Shown in pieces: positions 24,170 through 32,913 of a DNA stretch of 64,000 nucleotides. The notes beneath the pieces were generated by a model. It saw only the letters and a list, made by a program, of their open reading frames with translations, made no database searches and had not been told where the DNA came from. Each line of letters opens with the position of its first letter. The first letter of the stretch is position 1. Both the position numbers and the translations under genes were made by a program. The stretch lies in NCBI RefSeq assembly GCF_000993825.1, contig NZ_CP011114.1, positions 4,464,001 through 4,528,000 on the forward strand, in the 5' to 3' direction. This stretch comes from Paenibacillus durus ATCC 35681. GTDB lineage: Bacteria; Bacillota; Bacilli; Paenibacillales; Paenibacillaceae.

Positions 24170-25339
24170 TTACTCCTTTACCGTAATAGCTCTGATCAGC
24201 CGCTCTGACATCAAGAGCATAAGGATTGCGAAAAACATTAAATAGATCGGATACAATCCAATACTTATATGATCGGCAATCAAACCAAAGAGCGGCGGCA
24301 TAAAGGTGCTGCCCATATAAGCGCTTGCCATTTGGATACCGATAATTGCCTGCGAATTCTCCTTGCCGAAGTTTGTAGGCGTTGAGTGAATAATCGAGGG
24401 AAAAACCGGAGCGCAGCCGAGACCGATAATGACAAGCCCAAGCAAGACCGTGATATTGCTCCCGATAGGGAGTCCAACCAAGACAATGCCGAACATAATT
24501 GTTATTATTCCAAAGCGAATCAGCCGTTTATCGCCTACTTTATCGGCGATGAAGCCGCTGAGAAAGCGCCCAAAGGTTATGCCGAGGAAAAACAGAGAGG
24601 CAAATCTTGCGGCAGTTTCGGCATCAATTCCACGGTATCGGACAAGATAACTGCTTGCCCATAGCCCCGTTGTGCTTTCAAGTGCACAATATCCGAAGAA
24701 AGTGAAAAGAATGAATATAACTCCCTTAATCTTTAAGGCTTGCGACAGACTCAGAGCCGCCGCAGGCGTTTCACTGCTGTTATGGGCGATTGTTTTTCTT
24801 TTCCAAAGCGGAAGACTGAGAAAAAGTATCGCAGTCAACACAATCTGTATACCAGCTACCGAACGATAGCCGTTATTCCAACCCAATCCGCTTGTCAGGC
24901 AATAGCTCATTATGTATGGGCTAACCGCTGCTCCGACACCCCAAAAGCAGTGCAGCCAGCTCATATGCCGGGAGGCGTAGTGCAGCGCAACATAATTATT
25001 TAAGGCCGCATCAACCGCGCCTGCTCCGAGTCCGTACGGAACTGCCCACAGGCAAAGGAAAATTAAAGAGCCGGAAATTGAAAAGCCGAACAGGGCGACC
25101 GCCGTCATCATCACACTGATTGCGGTTACAAGCCCTGCACCGAGTTTTCTTGTCAGCCTGTCGGACATAAGGCTGGATACGATTGTACCGCCGGCAATAA
25201 TCATGGTTACAATTCCGGCATAAGATATTGGCACATCAAACTGTTCGTACATCACAGGCCATGCAGAGCCGAGAAGCGAATCGGGCAGACCGAGACTGAT
25301 AAACGCGATATATATGATTACAAGCAAAAGTGAATACAT
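24170..25339 (-). CDS. MFS transporter
   Basis: 389 residues, about 12 helices. FISLGLPDSLLGSAWPVMY at the N-terminus and GLGCAPVFPSIIHSTPTNFG in the second half resemble the fucose-permease-like MFS branch. Paired with a VOC protein 4 bp downstream and divergent from an AraC regulator, suggesting a small inducible uptake or export unit. Substrate unknown. Moderately AT-rich compared with the surrounding operons. Confidence 0.87.
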   Translation of the reverse strand: MYSLLLVIIYIAFISLGLPDSLLGSAWPVMYEQFDVPISYAGIVTMIIAGGTIVSSLMSDRLTRKLGAGLVTAISVMMTAVALFGFSISGSLIFLCLWAVPYGLGAGAVDAALNNYVALHYASRHMSWLHCFWGVGAAVSPYIMSYCLTSGLGWNNGYRSVAGIQIVLTAILFLSLPLWKRKTIAHNSSETPAAALSLSQALKIKGVIFILFTFFGYCALESTTGLWASSYLVRYRGIDAETAARFASLFFLGITFGRFLSGFIADKVGDKRLIRFGIITIMFGIVLVGLPIGSNITVLLGLVIIGLGCAPVFPSIIHSTPTNFGKENSQAIIGIQMASAYMGSTFMPPLFGLIADHISIGLYPIYLMFFAILMLLMSERLIRAITVKE

Positions 25340-25408
25340 AAACCCTCCAAAACTACTCTGTTGAAATAATTCGATTGCTGATTGATAAAAAGAATTTTTG
25401 ATACAATA

Positions 25409-25422
25409 TTGTTATATAACAA
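25409..25422. promoter_or_regulatory. Palindrome TTGTTATATAACAA
   Basis: Perfect 14-bp palindrome in the MFS/araC divergent spacer; a near-identical copy lies 45 bp away, suggesting a pair of regulator sites. Confidence 0.55.
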
Positions 25423-25453
25423 AATTATATGACCATCTACCCACAATGAAGCA

Positions 25454-25467
25454 TTATTATATAACAA
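25454..25467. promoter_or_regulatory. Near-palindrome TTATTATATAACAA
   Basis: One base different from the site at 25409; ends 21 bp before the araC-type start. Candidate autoregulatory operator. Confidence 0.5.
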
Positions 25468-25488
25468 TCGTGTAAAAGGAGAGTTCCG

Positions 25489-26421
25489 ATGCTGGTAAAA
25501 ATAGACTTGTATGATGATAATTCCGAGTGTGTTTCGTATAATTCGCCCGATCTGCCCTTGCTTTCTAACAAAGCTAAGATATCCTATTATCCTAATTATG
25601 CGGCAACAAGCCACTGGCACGACGATATCGAGTTTATTATTATGTTGTCGGGATATATGAGCTATAATGTCAACGGAGAGGTAAATGTTCTACAAGAAGG
25701 TGATGGCGTTTTCATTAATTCGCGGCAACTTCACTTCGGATATTCGGCCGACAGAAGCGATTGCGAGTTTATATACGTTTTACTTCATCCGATTTTGCTT
25801 TGCGCAAATCAGTATATGGAGCAATCACTTGTCACACCAATAATCGCTAACAGTACATTTCCGTATAAACACCTGTCGAGTAAAATTACATGGGAAAAGG
25901 AGATTATCGATTCGGTTATCAAGATTTATGAAACGGAGCTTGGAAAAAACAAGTCCTATCCGCTAACGGTACAAAGCCTTTTTTATCGTATTTGGGCGCT
26001 CCTTTTTGAACACAACCCCAATACCTTAAAAAACGAAAAGAGAACTCACTACAAGCTTTCTTCGTTGAAAGAAATGGTTGGATATATTCAAAAGCATTAC
26101 AGTAAAAAGATTACGCTTGAGGACATAGCAAATGCCGGTAAGGTTTGTAAAAGCAGTTGCTGTCGGATTTTTCAGGACTATCTACACCAAACTCCTATTG
26201 TTTATCTTACAGGGTATCGCCTAAATAAGAGCATGGAATTGCTTAGGATAACAGACATGCATATTTCGGAAATAGCTTATGTGACGGGATTTTCAGGAGC
26301 AAGCTATTTCACTGAAACATTCCGAAAAACTTTGGGATATACGCCGAGCGAGTATAGGGATAACATGAAAGGTTCTTCTTCATTTTCTTTACGGCTGCTG
26401 TCGTCAAGACCTGGTCCTTGA
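25489..26421 (+). CDS. AraC-family regulator with altered C-terminus
   Basis: 310 residues. N-terminal cupin-like sensor ([20 protein letters not shown]) and C-terminal double HTH ([20 protein letters not shown]...[23 protein letters not shown]). AAAGGAGA seven bases before the ATG. After EYRDNMKG (about residue 294) the last 16 residues are encoded by DNA that, on the other strand, is transposase sequence, so the original stop has been replaced. The DNA-binding domain is intact and the protein probably works. Likely controls the divergent MFS-VOC unit. Confidence 0.85.
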   Translation: MLVKIDLYDDNSECVSYNSPDLPLLSNKAKISYYPNYAATSHWHDDIEFIIMLSGYMSYNVNGEVNVLQEGDGVFINSRQLHFGYSADRSDCEFIYVLLHPILLCANQYMEQSLVTPIIANSTFPYKHLSSKITWEKEIIDSVIKIYETELGKNKSYPLTVQSLFYRIWALLFEHNPNTLKNEKRTHYKLSSLKEMVGYIQKHYSKKITLEDIANAGKVCKSSCCRIFQDYLHQTPIVYLTGYRLNKSMELLRITDMHISEIAYVTGFSGASYFTETFRKTLGYTPSEYRDNMKGSSSFSLRLLSSRPGP

Positions 26422-26556
26422 CGTTGGCTAGCCCGCGCAAACGACAATAGCGAAACCCATGGAGCTCTTTAGCGTCCACGAAGCTTCGCTCTATCGTTTC
26501 TTTTCGTTTGCGGTACAGTTGTTTGCCGTCCCGAATCTCCTTAATTTGGCGAACGG
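26370..26556 (-). pseudogene. C-terminal remnant of an IS1182-type transposase
   Basis: Minus-strand translation reads [20 protein letters not shown] then [20 protein letters not shown] and [15 protein letters not shown]. This is the C-terminal RKxxxERxFxDAKExHG...RyRG block of IS1182-like DDE transposases (recognised from memory). No upstream part remains: it begins at the stop codon of the 73-residue gene. It overlaps the 3' end of the AraC gene in antisense. Confidence 0.65.
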
Positions 26557-26778
26557 CTACTCTACCTTCTGCAGGCCTGCAAAAACCAGCGTCGTCACAT
26601 ATTTCCGGGCGTCCGCCGTCAGAAGCAGCAGCTCTACGCTCTCACTCCCCGGCTCTCCTCCGTCAAACTTCACTTTGGCTCCATCCAGGGTTTCCAGCAT
26701 GCCGGTAACGGTATAGCCCTGAAGCAGCAAATCGTCGATCTCCTGCTTCTCCTTGGCAAAATCATCGTATGCGGACAT
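26557..26778 (-). CDS. Small conserved-looking protein of the pyrimidine cluster
   Basis: 73 residues, start overlapping the last base of the dihydropyrimidinase stop (TAATG-type junction at 26778), so translationally coupled. Acidic, soluble, with a beta-rich C-terminal half ([19 protein letters not shown]). Function unknown; the tight coupling suggests an accessory role in pyrimidine catabolism. Its stop abuts a transposase remnant. Confidence 0.65.
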   Translation of the reverse strand: MSAYDDFAKEKQEIDDLLLQGYTVTGMLETLDGAKVKFDGGEPGSESVELLLLTADARKYVTTLVFAGLQKVE

Positions 26779-28205
26779 TAGACCACACCTCCGCCAACCT
26801 CGGCTTTGGCCGGAAGTACCGGAGCGGCTCCGAACCGTTTACGGCGCAGATACTTGCCGGAGCCCGGCTTGCCAACGAACTGCTTGTCGCGGATAACGAA
26901 CTCGCCTCGGCTGAGGACGGACACCGGTTCTCCCTTGACCTCGAAGCCCTCAAACGCGTTGTAATCGACGTTCATATGATGGGTCTCGGCGGAAAGGGTC
27001 CGCTTCACGGACGGGTCGAAAATAACGACGTCGGCGTCGCTTCCGACAGCGATCGCCCCTTTTTGCGGGAACAGGCCGAACAGCTTCGCACTGGTCGTCG
27101 AAATAATGTCCACGAACTTGTTCAGCGAGATGCGGCCTTTTTCCACACCCTCGGAGTACAAAATGGTGAACCGGTCTTCAATTGTCGGCCCGCCGTTCGG
27201 TATTTTGGAGAAATCGCCAAGGCCCAGCTCCTTCTGACCCTTGAAGTTAAAAGAGCACTGGTCGGAGCCGATCGTTTGCAGACTGCCGTTCCACAAGGAT
27301 TTCCACAGCACATCCTGGTTCCACTGCTCGCGCAGCGGCGGGGACCAGACGTATTTGGCCCCTTCGAAGTTCGGCTTCTCAAGCGCCGTCTGGTCAAGCA
27401 CAAGATACTGCGGGCAGGTCTCGCCGTAGACGCGCAGCCCCTTCTTGCGGGCCTCCTCGATCTTCCACGCCGCTTCGGCGCAGGTCACATGCACCACATA
27501 CAGCTGCGAATCGGTCAGCTCGGTCAAATAGGCGGCGCGGCCCGTGGCTTCGCCTTCAAGCTCCGGAGGCCGGGTCAGCGCATGGTAGATCGGATCGGTG
27601 TTGCCCTCGGCCAGCGCTTTGCTCACAAGATAGTCAATGACATCGCCGTTCTCGGCGTGGACCATCACGAGCGCGCCTTCTTGCTTGGCGGCCTGGAGCG
27701 TCTTGAAGAGCGTGCCGTCGTCGGACTGGAGCACATTTTTGTAAGCCATGAACACTTTAAGGGAGGTGATCCCTTCGTTCTCGATAATTTGCGGCAGCTC
27801 CGCAAGCACGGTGTCGTTCAGCTCGGACACCATCAGGTGGAAGCCGTAGTCGATCACGGCTTTGTCCTGCGATTTCTCATGCCAGGTGTTCACCGCCTGC
27901 TGGAGAGGCAGCCCCTTGCTCGTCAGGCAGAAGTCGATCACCGTCGTCGTTCCGCCATAGGCGGCGGCAATGGTGCCCGTCTCGAAGTCGTCGGCGGTTA
28001 CGGTTCCGCCAAACGGCATATCCAGATGCGTATGCGGATCCACCCCGCCCGGGAAGACATAGCAGCCGGAAGCGTCTATGATCTCGGCCCCGTCTGCTTT
28101 CAAATTAAGGCCGATTTCCGTAATAATTCCGTTCTCGATCGCGACATCCCCGGTAAACGTATCCGCCGCCGTTACAATCGTCCCGTTCTTGATGAGCTTC
28201 TTCAT
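26778..28205 (-). CDS. hydA: Dihydropyrimidinase / D-hydantoinase
   Basis: 475 residues of the cyclic amidohydrolase family. Binuclear metal site: H58 and H60 in GGVDPHTHLDM, carboxylated K150 in SLKVFMAYK, H183 in VHAENGD, a later histidine in VVHVTCAEA, and aspartate in IGSDQCSF. Opens the ring of 5,6-dihydrouracil or dihydrothymine to the N-carbamoyl-beta-amino acid. The ATG at 28205 has GGAGGTG with a 9-base spacer; the frame to 28346 overlaps preA and is not used. Two bp downstream of preA. Confidence 0.93.
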   Translation of the reverse strand: MKKLIKNGTIVTAADTFTGDVAIENGIITEIGLNLKADGAEIIDASGCYVFPGGVDPHTHLDMPFGGTVTADDFETGTIAAAYGGTTTVIDFCLTSKGLPLQQAVNTWHEKSQDKAVIDYGFHLMVSELNDTVLAELPQIIENEGITSLKVFMAYKNVLQSDDGTLFKTLQAAKQEGALVMVHAENGDVIDYLVSKALAEGNTDPIYHALTRPPELEGEATGRAAYLTELTDSQLYVVHVTCAEAAWKIEEARKKGLRVYGETCPQYLVLDQTALEKPNFEGAKYVWSPPLREQWNQDVLWKSLWNGSLQTIGSDQCSFNFKGQKELGLGDFSKIPNGGPTIEDRFTILYSEGVEKGRISLNKFVDIISTTSAKLFGLFPQKGAIAVGSDADVVIFDPSVKRTLSAETHHMNVDYNAFEGFEVKGEPVSVLSRGEFVIRDKQFVGKPGSGKYLRRKRFGAAPVLPAKAEVGGGVV

Positions 28206-28207
28206 TC

Positions 28208-29497
28208 TCAAAACACCTCCGCTTTGGAATAAGAACCGCTTAGACTGCCGACGACGCGCTGGCGCTCGTTCCAGGTCATCGGCGGCAGGCCGCTGTCGAC
28301 CTCCACCATGTCGATAGCGCCTTCCGCCGGGCAGACGATCGAGCATAGGTTGCAGCCGACGCAGTCTTCCTCGCGCACCTTAAGAATCGCTTTACCTTCT
28401 GCATTCGTCAGCATATCGATACATTGATGCGAAGTGTCCTCGCAGGCAATATGGCATTTGTTACAGTTAATGCAGTTCTCCTCGTTGATCCGGGCCACCA
28501 CTTTGTAGTTGAGGTTAAGGTCGCCCCAGTTCGAGTACTTAGACACCGATTTGCCGGTCAGTTCAGTCACGGATGCGAGGCCCTTCTCATCCAAATAATT
28601 GTTCAGGCCGTCGATCATTTCCTCCACGATCCGGAAGCCGTGATGCATAGCCGCCGTACACACCTGGATGGCGGTTGAGCCCATCAGCATAAATTCAACG
28701 ACATCCTGCCAGGTGGAAATGCCGCCGATGCCGGAGATCGGAACGGTCACCTCCGGGTGGCGTGCGCATTCGGCAACCATGTTGAGCGCGATCGGCTTCA
28801 CAGCCGGGCCGCAGTAGCCGCCGTGAGCGCCCTTGCCGCCGATATGGGGAATCGTGTTCCAGGTATGAATGTCCACTCCTGCGAGACTGTTGATCGTGTT
28901 GATCAAGCTGATCGCGTCGGCGCCCCCCTTAACGGCGTGGCGGGCTGTAACCGTGATGTCGGTAATGTTGGGAGTCAGCTTGACAATGACGGGGGTTGTT
29001 GCCACTTCTTTTACCCAATACGTCTGCGCTTCAACCAGATCGGGCTGCTGCCCGGATGCGGCGCCCATGCCGCGCTCCGCCATCCCGTGCGGACAGCCGA
29101 AGTTCAGCTCCAGACCGTCTACGCCGACATCCTCTACTCTTTTGACAATTTCATGCCACTTCTCCTGTTTGGGCTCGACCATCAGGGAGGCGACCACGGC
29201 GTGATTCGGGAAGCGCTTCTTGGTCTCGTAGATTTCCTTGAGGTTGACATCCAGCGGACGGTCCGTAATCAGCTCGATATTGTTGAAGCCGGCTACGCGC
29301 TGACCGTTGAAATTGACGGCGGCAAAGCGCGCGGACGTGTTGATGATCGGGTCGCCGAGCGTCTTCCATACGGCGCCGCCCCAGCCCGCTTCAAAAGCGC
29401 GCTGTACTTGATAGCCTGTATTGGTTGGCGGCGCGGAGGCCAGCCAGAACGGATTGGGCGACTTGATCCCTGCGAGATTAATGCTCAAATCTGCCAT
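28208..29497 (-). CDS. preA: NAD-dependent dihydropyrimidine dehydrogenase, PreA subunit
   Basis: 429 residues. FMN-binding dihydroorotate-dehydrogenase-like barrel (1-310) with the active-site cysteine in GAHGGYCGPAVKP. Two C-terminal [4Fe-4S] motifs, CINCNKCHIAC and CVGCNLCSIVC. With PreT it interconverts uracil/thymine and dihydropyrimidines. Strong AGGGAGGG site; 26 bp downstream of preT. Confidence 0.95.
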   Translation of the reverse strand: MADLSINLAGIKSPNPFWLASAPPTNTGYQVQRAFEAGWGGAVWKTLGDPIINTSARFAAVNFNGQRVAGFNNIELITDRPLDVNLKEIYETKKRFPNHAVVASLMVEPKQEKWHEIVKRVEDVGVDGLELNFGCPHGMAERGMGAASGQQPDLVEAQTYWVKEVATTPVIVKLTPNITDITVTARHAVKGGADAISLINTINSLAGVDIHTWNTIPHIGGKGAHGGYCGPAVKPIALNMVAECARHPEVTVPISGIGGISTWQDVVEFMLMGSTAIQVCTAAMHHGFRIVEEMIDGLNNYLDEKGLASVTELTGKSVSKYSNWGDLNLNYKVVARINEENCINCNKCHIACEDTSHQCIDMLTNAEGKAILKVREEDCVGCNLCSIVCPAEGAIDMVEVDSGLPPMTWNERQRVVGSLSGSYSKAEVF

Positions 29498-29523
29498 TGA
29501 TAATTCCCTCCCTGAAAAATATT

Positions 29524-30915
29524 TTATACCGCAGAGCCGACAACGCCGTCTTGCTGCGGTGTGAATTGCTTAACAATCGCGTGAGCGGCGAGCTTGCCCT
29601 GCTGGGCCGCGGATACGACCATCGCTTCGCCTTTGCCGAAGCCGAAGACGATGTCACCAACGGCATAAATTTGCGGATCGGAGGTCCGATGGGTCTCCTC
29701 GTCGATCTTCACGACGCCCCATTCATGGTCCAGGCCGAGATGCTCGATCAGGCCGGTATGGCGCTTCTGCCCGATGGCCAGCACAACTGCTTCTACCGGC
29801 ATAATGAATTCGGAGCCTTCCACCGGCACCGGCTTAAGTCTGCCGTCGCTGCCAGCCTCGCCGCTCAGCTTCATCGTTACACATTCAAGGCCCGTCACCT
29901 TACCGAGCTCGTCGCCGATAATGCGCTTAGGCAGCGTCAGCCAGCTGAACTCGACGCCTTCCTGCTTGGCGAATTCATACTCGAAGTCGTAGGCTGTCAT
30001 CTCCTCGCGGGTGCGGCGGTAGACCATCTTCACATTGGCCGCGCCAAGCCGTACGGAGCAGGTTGCGGCGTCAATCGCCGTGTTGCCCGCGCCGATAATG
30101 GCAACGCGCTGTCCCATCAGCTGCACATCGGACACGCCCGTCTTCGTCGATTCCACCAGCTTGATCGCGTCGTACACGCCTTCCAGCTCCTCGCCAGGGA
30201 TGCCCAGCTCGGGCACGTAACCCATACCAGCAGCAAGCACGATCGCGTCATATTCCGCCTTCAGCTCATCCACCGTTACATCAATCCCTACCTTTACGCC
30301 TGTGCGGATGTCCACGCCAAGCTTCTCGACCTGCTCCACTTCCCACAGGGAGACGGACTGCGGCAGACGGAAGGATACGATGCCATGTGTGTCCAATCCT
30401 CCGGCCAGTTCCCTCGCTTCGTAGATCACGACGGAGAAGCCTTCGCGGGCCAGCTCTCTGGCAGCCGACAATCCGGCCGGGCCGCCGCCGATCACGGCAA
30501 CCTTTTTCCCGCTCGGAGCACCCGCCTTGAACAGCTTCACGTCATTATTCATTGCCCAATCGGTCGCATAGCGCTGGAGGAGGCCGATCTGGATCGGCTC
30601 AGAAGCGTCGTTCAGGACGCAGGCTCCTTCGCACAGCTCTTCGGTCGGACAGACGCGCGAGCAGCTTGCGCCTACCGGGTTGGATTCCATTATCGTATGC
30701 GCGGCGCCCCGCAGGTTGTCCGTGGCAATACGCTTAATAAAGGAGGGAATGTTAATGCCCGTCGGGCAAGCCTTGATACAAGGAGCGTCGTAGCAGTAAA
30801 GACAGCGGTTGGATTCTTCGGCAGCGCCCTTGCGGGTAAGCCCCGGTTCGGCCTCAGCGAAATTTCGCATGAACATGTCAGGTGAAAATGCAGTCAACGG
30901 TGAAGCGTGTTCCAT
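29524..30915 (-). CDS. preT: NAD-dependent dihydropyrimidine dehydrogenase, PreT subunit
   Basis: 463 residues, homologous to the glutamate-synthase small subunit. N-terminal iron-sulfur motifs (CLYCYDAPCIKACPTGI, CSRVCPTEELCEGACV), FAD motif VIGGGPAGLSAA and NAD motif IIGAGNTAIDAA. It passes electrons from NAD(P)H to PreA. First gene of the preT-preA-hydA unit, with AGGAGGG before the ATG; divergent from the PucR regulator. Confidence 0.94.
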   Translation of the reverse strand: MEHASPLTAFSPDMFMRNFAEAEPGLTRKGAAEESNRCLYCYDAPCIKACPTGINIPSFIKRIATDNLRGAAHTIMESNPVGASCSRVCPTEELCEGACVLNDASEPIQIGLLQRYATDWAMNNDVKLFKAGAPSGKKVAVIGGGPAGLSAARELAREGFSVVIYEARELAGGLDTHGIVSFRLPQSVSLWEVEQVEKLGVDIRTGVKVGIDVTVDELKAEYDAIVLAAGMGYVPELGIPGEELEGVYDAIKLVESTKTGVSDVQLMGQRVAIIGAGNTAIDAATCSVRLGAANVKMVYRRTREEMTAYDFEYEFAKQEGVEFSWLTLPKRIIGDELGKVTGLECVTMKLSGEAGSDGRLKPVPVEGSEFIMPVEAVVLAIGQKRHTGLIEHLGLDHEWGVVKIDEETHRTSDPQIYAVGDIVFGFGKGEAMVVSAAQQGKLAAHAIVKQFTPQQDGVVGSAV

Positions 30916-31108
30916 CAGTTATCCCTCCTAGATGTATGTTACATAATATAACACAATTACGATTTTTGCCTTATAATTCTACATACTTCGACAGATTTAT
31001 ATAGTAAAATAAGCTGTATCCCTTTTAAAACAAGCTTATCTCTGCCTATTTAGGTTAGTTATTCTAACATTTATATTCACACTATAGTCAATTCATTTTT
31101 TCGTTACA

Positions 31109-31125
31109 TTAGACATAATGTCTAA
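31109..31125. promoter_or_regulatory. Palindromic operator TTAGACATAATGTCTAA
   Basis: Perfect 17-bp palindrome (one central base) in the preT/pucR divergent region; 97 bp before the regulator start. The rest of the 306-bp spacer is AT-rich and includes GTTACATAATATAAC just upstream of preT. Likely binding site of the PucR-family protein. Confidence 0.6.
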
Positions 31126-31221
31126 TTTCAAAAGTGTATTTTTTACGTGAGGGAACTAGGCTCAAAATGGACTTCGGTACAAGAAAAATATACGGCGTCT
31201 GCCAAGACGAGGAGGATGACT

Positions 31222-32913
31222 ATGGACTGGGAACTTGTGTTTACGATTCGGGAAGCGCTGAAAAGACCGCTGTTTGCCGACGCCAAAGTCGTCGGAGGAA
31301 GCTCGGGCCAGGGCCGGGCGATCCGCTGGGTGCATGTGCTGGAAAGCTCCAGCATCGAGAGCCTGATTCACGGACAGGAAATGATACTCACAACAGGCAT
31401 CGGGATGAGCGCCGATCTCCCCGCCTCACTTGAGTTTCTGGAGTACCTGATCCACAAGAACGCCGCTTGCCTGTGCATCGAGCTGGGGACTTATTTCAAC
31501 ACCGTACCAGAAGAGCTGGTCTCCCTGGCGGATCAGCATGATTTTCCACTTATTGTCTTCAACCGCACGGTTCGGTTCGTCGACATTACGCTTGATCTGC
31601 ATTCACTTATTATCAACCGCCATCACCGCATGCTCGGGGAGCTGGAGAGCATCTCCCGCGAGTTCCACCGGCTGACGCTGACCTCGCAGGGAACGGTAAA
31701 GGTGCTGCAGCTGCTGTCCAGAAGCACGCGCACGCAAATTCTCTACATGCAGCTCCAAGGCAAGCCGCAGTTCTTCCCTTCGCTGCCGCCGGAAGAGCAG
31801 GAGCCTCTGCTGCGCTTCTTCTCGGCTTTTTATGAAGAAATGGAAGGAATTCACCAACCGGACGCAGCCCCGAGCTTCCGCGAATTCGGCGGCAAGACGG
31901 TCGTGCTCAAGCCGGTCGGCGCTCTGGACCAGACATGGGCCTACATTCTGATGATATGCCCCCATAAACCGCAGGAGTTCGATTGTCTGCTGCTTGACTC
32001 CGCCTCGCTGTCCATCGCCCAGGAGCTGCTGCGCACACGCTACATGGAGGAGCGCAAGCTTTTTTCCGAAAATTTGTGGGTCGACGAATTGATCAACGGG
32101 CGCATTGACGATGAAAACCGGCTCAAGAGCTTGATCGGACCGGATTTCGGCGTTGTCAACGAGCTTGCTTACCGTGTATGTCTGATCGAGATCGAAAATC
32201 CCCGAAACGTAAAATGGAACAGCTCGGAAAATGAATGGGAGTCGATTACGTTTCACCTTTCACTTGTCCTGCGTTCCATTTTCGAGAAATATTCGCTCCG
32301 GCCGCTCATTACGCTAAAGAACAACCGCCTGACCGTCATTGCGCTGGACATTCAGTCCAAGGTACCCGGGCGGACCCGGCTGCAGCAGGCGCTGGAAGCC
32401 CTGCAGAATATCCGCTCCGACGAGAAGCTGAAGGATCTTCAGCTCGTCATCGGCGTCGGCAAATCGCATACTCAGCTTAAAAATGCTCCAACCGGCTACC
32501 GGGAAGCGGTGCAGGCGCTGTCGCTCTACCCCTGCCACCAGAAGCCGACCCTGTTCTACGAAGAGCTTGGCGTCTTCCAGCTGCTGCTGAGCCTGAACGA
32601 CGGCAAGACGCTGCAGAACTTTATCCGCACCTATCTCGGTCCGCTGATCGACCATGACCAGCAGAAGGGCAGCGAGCTGCTGCTGACGCTGCGGGTCTAT
32701 CTGGATCATGACGGGTCGAAGCAGATCGCGGCGCGGAAGCTGTTCATCGTCAGACAATCGCTGTACTACCGTCTGGACAAAATTACAGAGCTGCTCGGCG
32801 AGGACTTTATGTCGCCGGAGAACCGCATATCCATTCAGGTCGCGCTGCGGGCCTATCAGTTCCTGTACCCGGAGAAGCTTACTTTGCCCAGTTCCCGTTC
32901 AGTACCTCTGTGA
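31222..32913 (+). CDS. PucR-family transcriptional regulator of pyrimidine catabolism
   Basis: 563 residues. N-terminal PucR sensor domain (LVFTIREALKRPLFADAKVV...WVHVLE), a GGDEF-like middle, and the C-terminal PucR HTH (LRVYLDHDGSKQIAARKLFI...YYRLDKI). ATG 31222 has GAGGAGG with a 6-base spacer; the frame from 31147 adds a weakly supported leader. PucR proteins respond to purine or pyrimidine breakdown intermediates; position between preT and the aminotransferase suggests control of both arms. Its 3' end overlaps the convergent aminotransferase by 35 bp. Confidence 0.9.
   Translation: MDWELVFTIREALKRPLFADAKVVGGSSGQGRAIRWVHVLESSSIESLIHGQEMILTTGIGMSADLPASLEFLEYLIHKNAACLCIELGTYFNTVPEELVSLADQHDFPLIVFNRTVRFVDITLDLHSLIINRHHRMLGELESISREFHRLTLTSQGTVKVLQLLSRSTRTQILYMQLQGKPQFFPSLPPEEQEPLLRFFSAFYEEMEGIHQPDAAPSFREFGGKTVVLKPVGALDQTWAYILMICPHKPQEFDCLLLDSASLSIAQELLRTRYMEERKLFSENLWVDELINGRIDDENRLKSLIGPDFGVVNELAYRVCLIEIENPRNVKWNSSENEWESITFHLSLVLRSIFEKYSLRPLITLKNNRLTVIALDIQSKVPGRTRLQQALEALQNIRSDEKLKDLQLVIGVGKSHTQLKNAPTGYREAVQALSLYPCHQKPTLFYEELGVFQLLLSLNDGKTLQNFIRTYLGPLIDHDQQKGSELLLTLRVYLDHDGSKQIAARKLFIVRQSLYYRLDKITELLGEDFMSPENRISIQVALRAYQFLYPEKLTLPSSRSVPL

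Noticed and set aside
26769..28232. 487-codon plus-strand frame opposite dihydropyrimidinase
   Set aside because: Antisense shadow; the minus strand has all catalytic residues of the family.
29497..30885. 462-codon plus-strand frame opposite preT
   Set aside because: Antisense shadow of a gene with clear iron-sulfur, FAD and NAD motifs.
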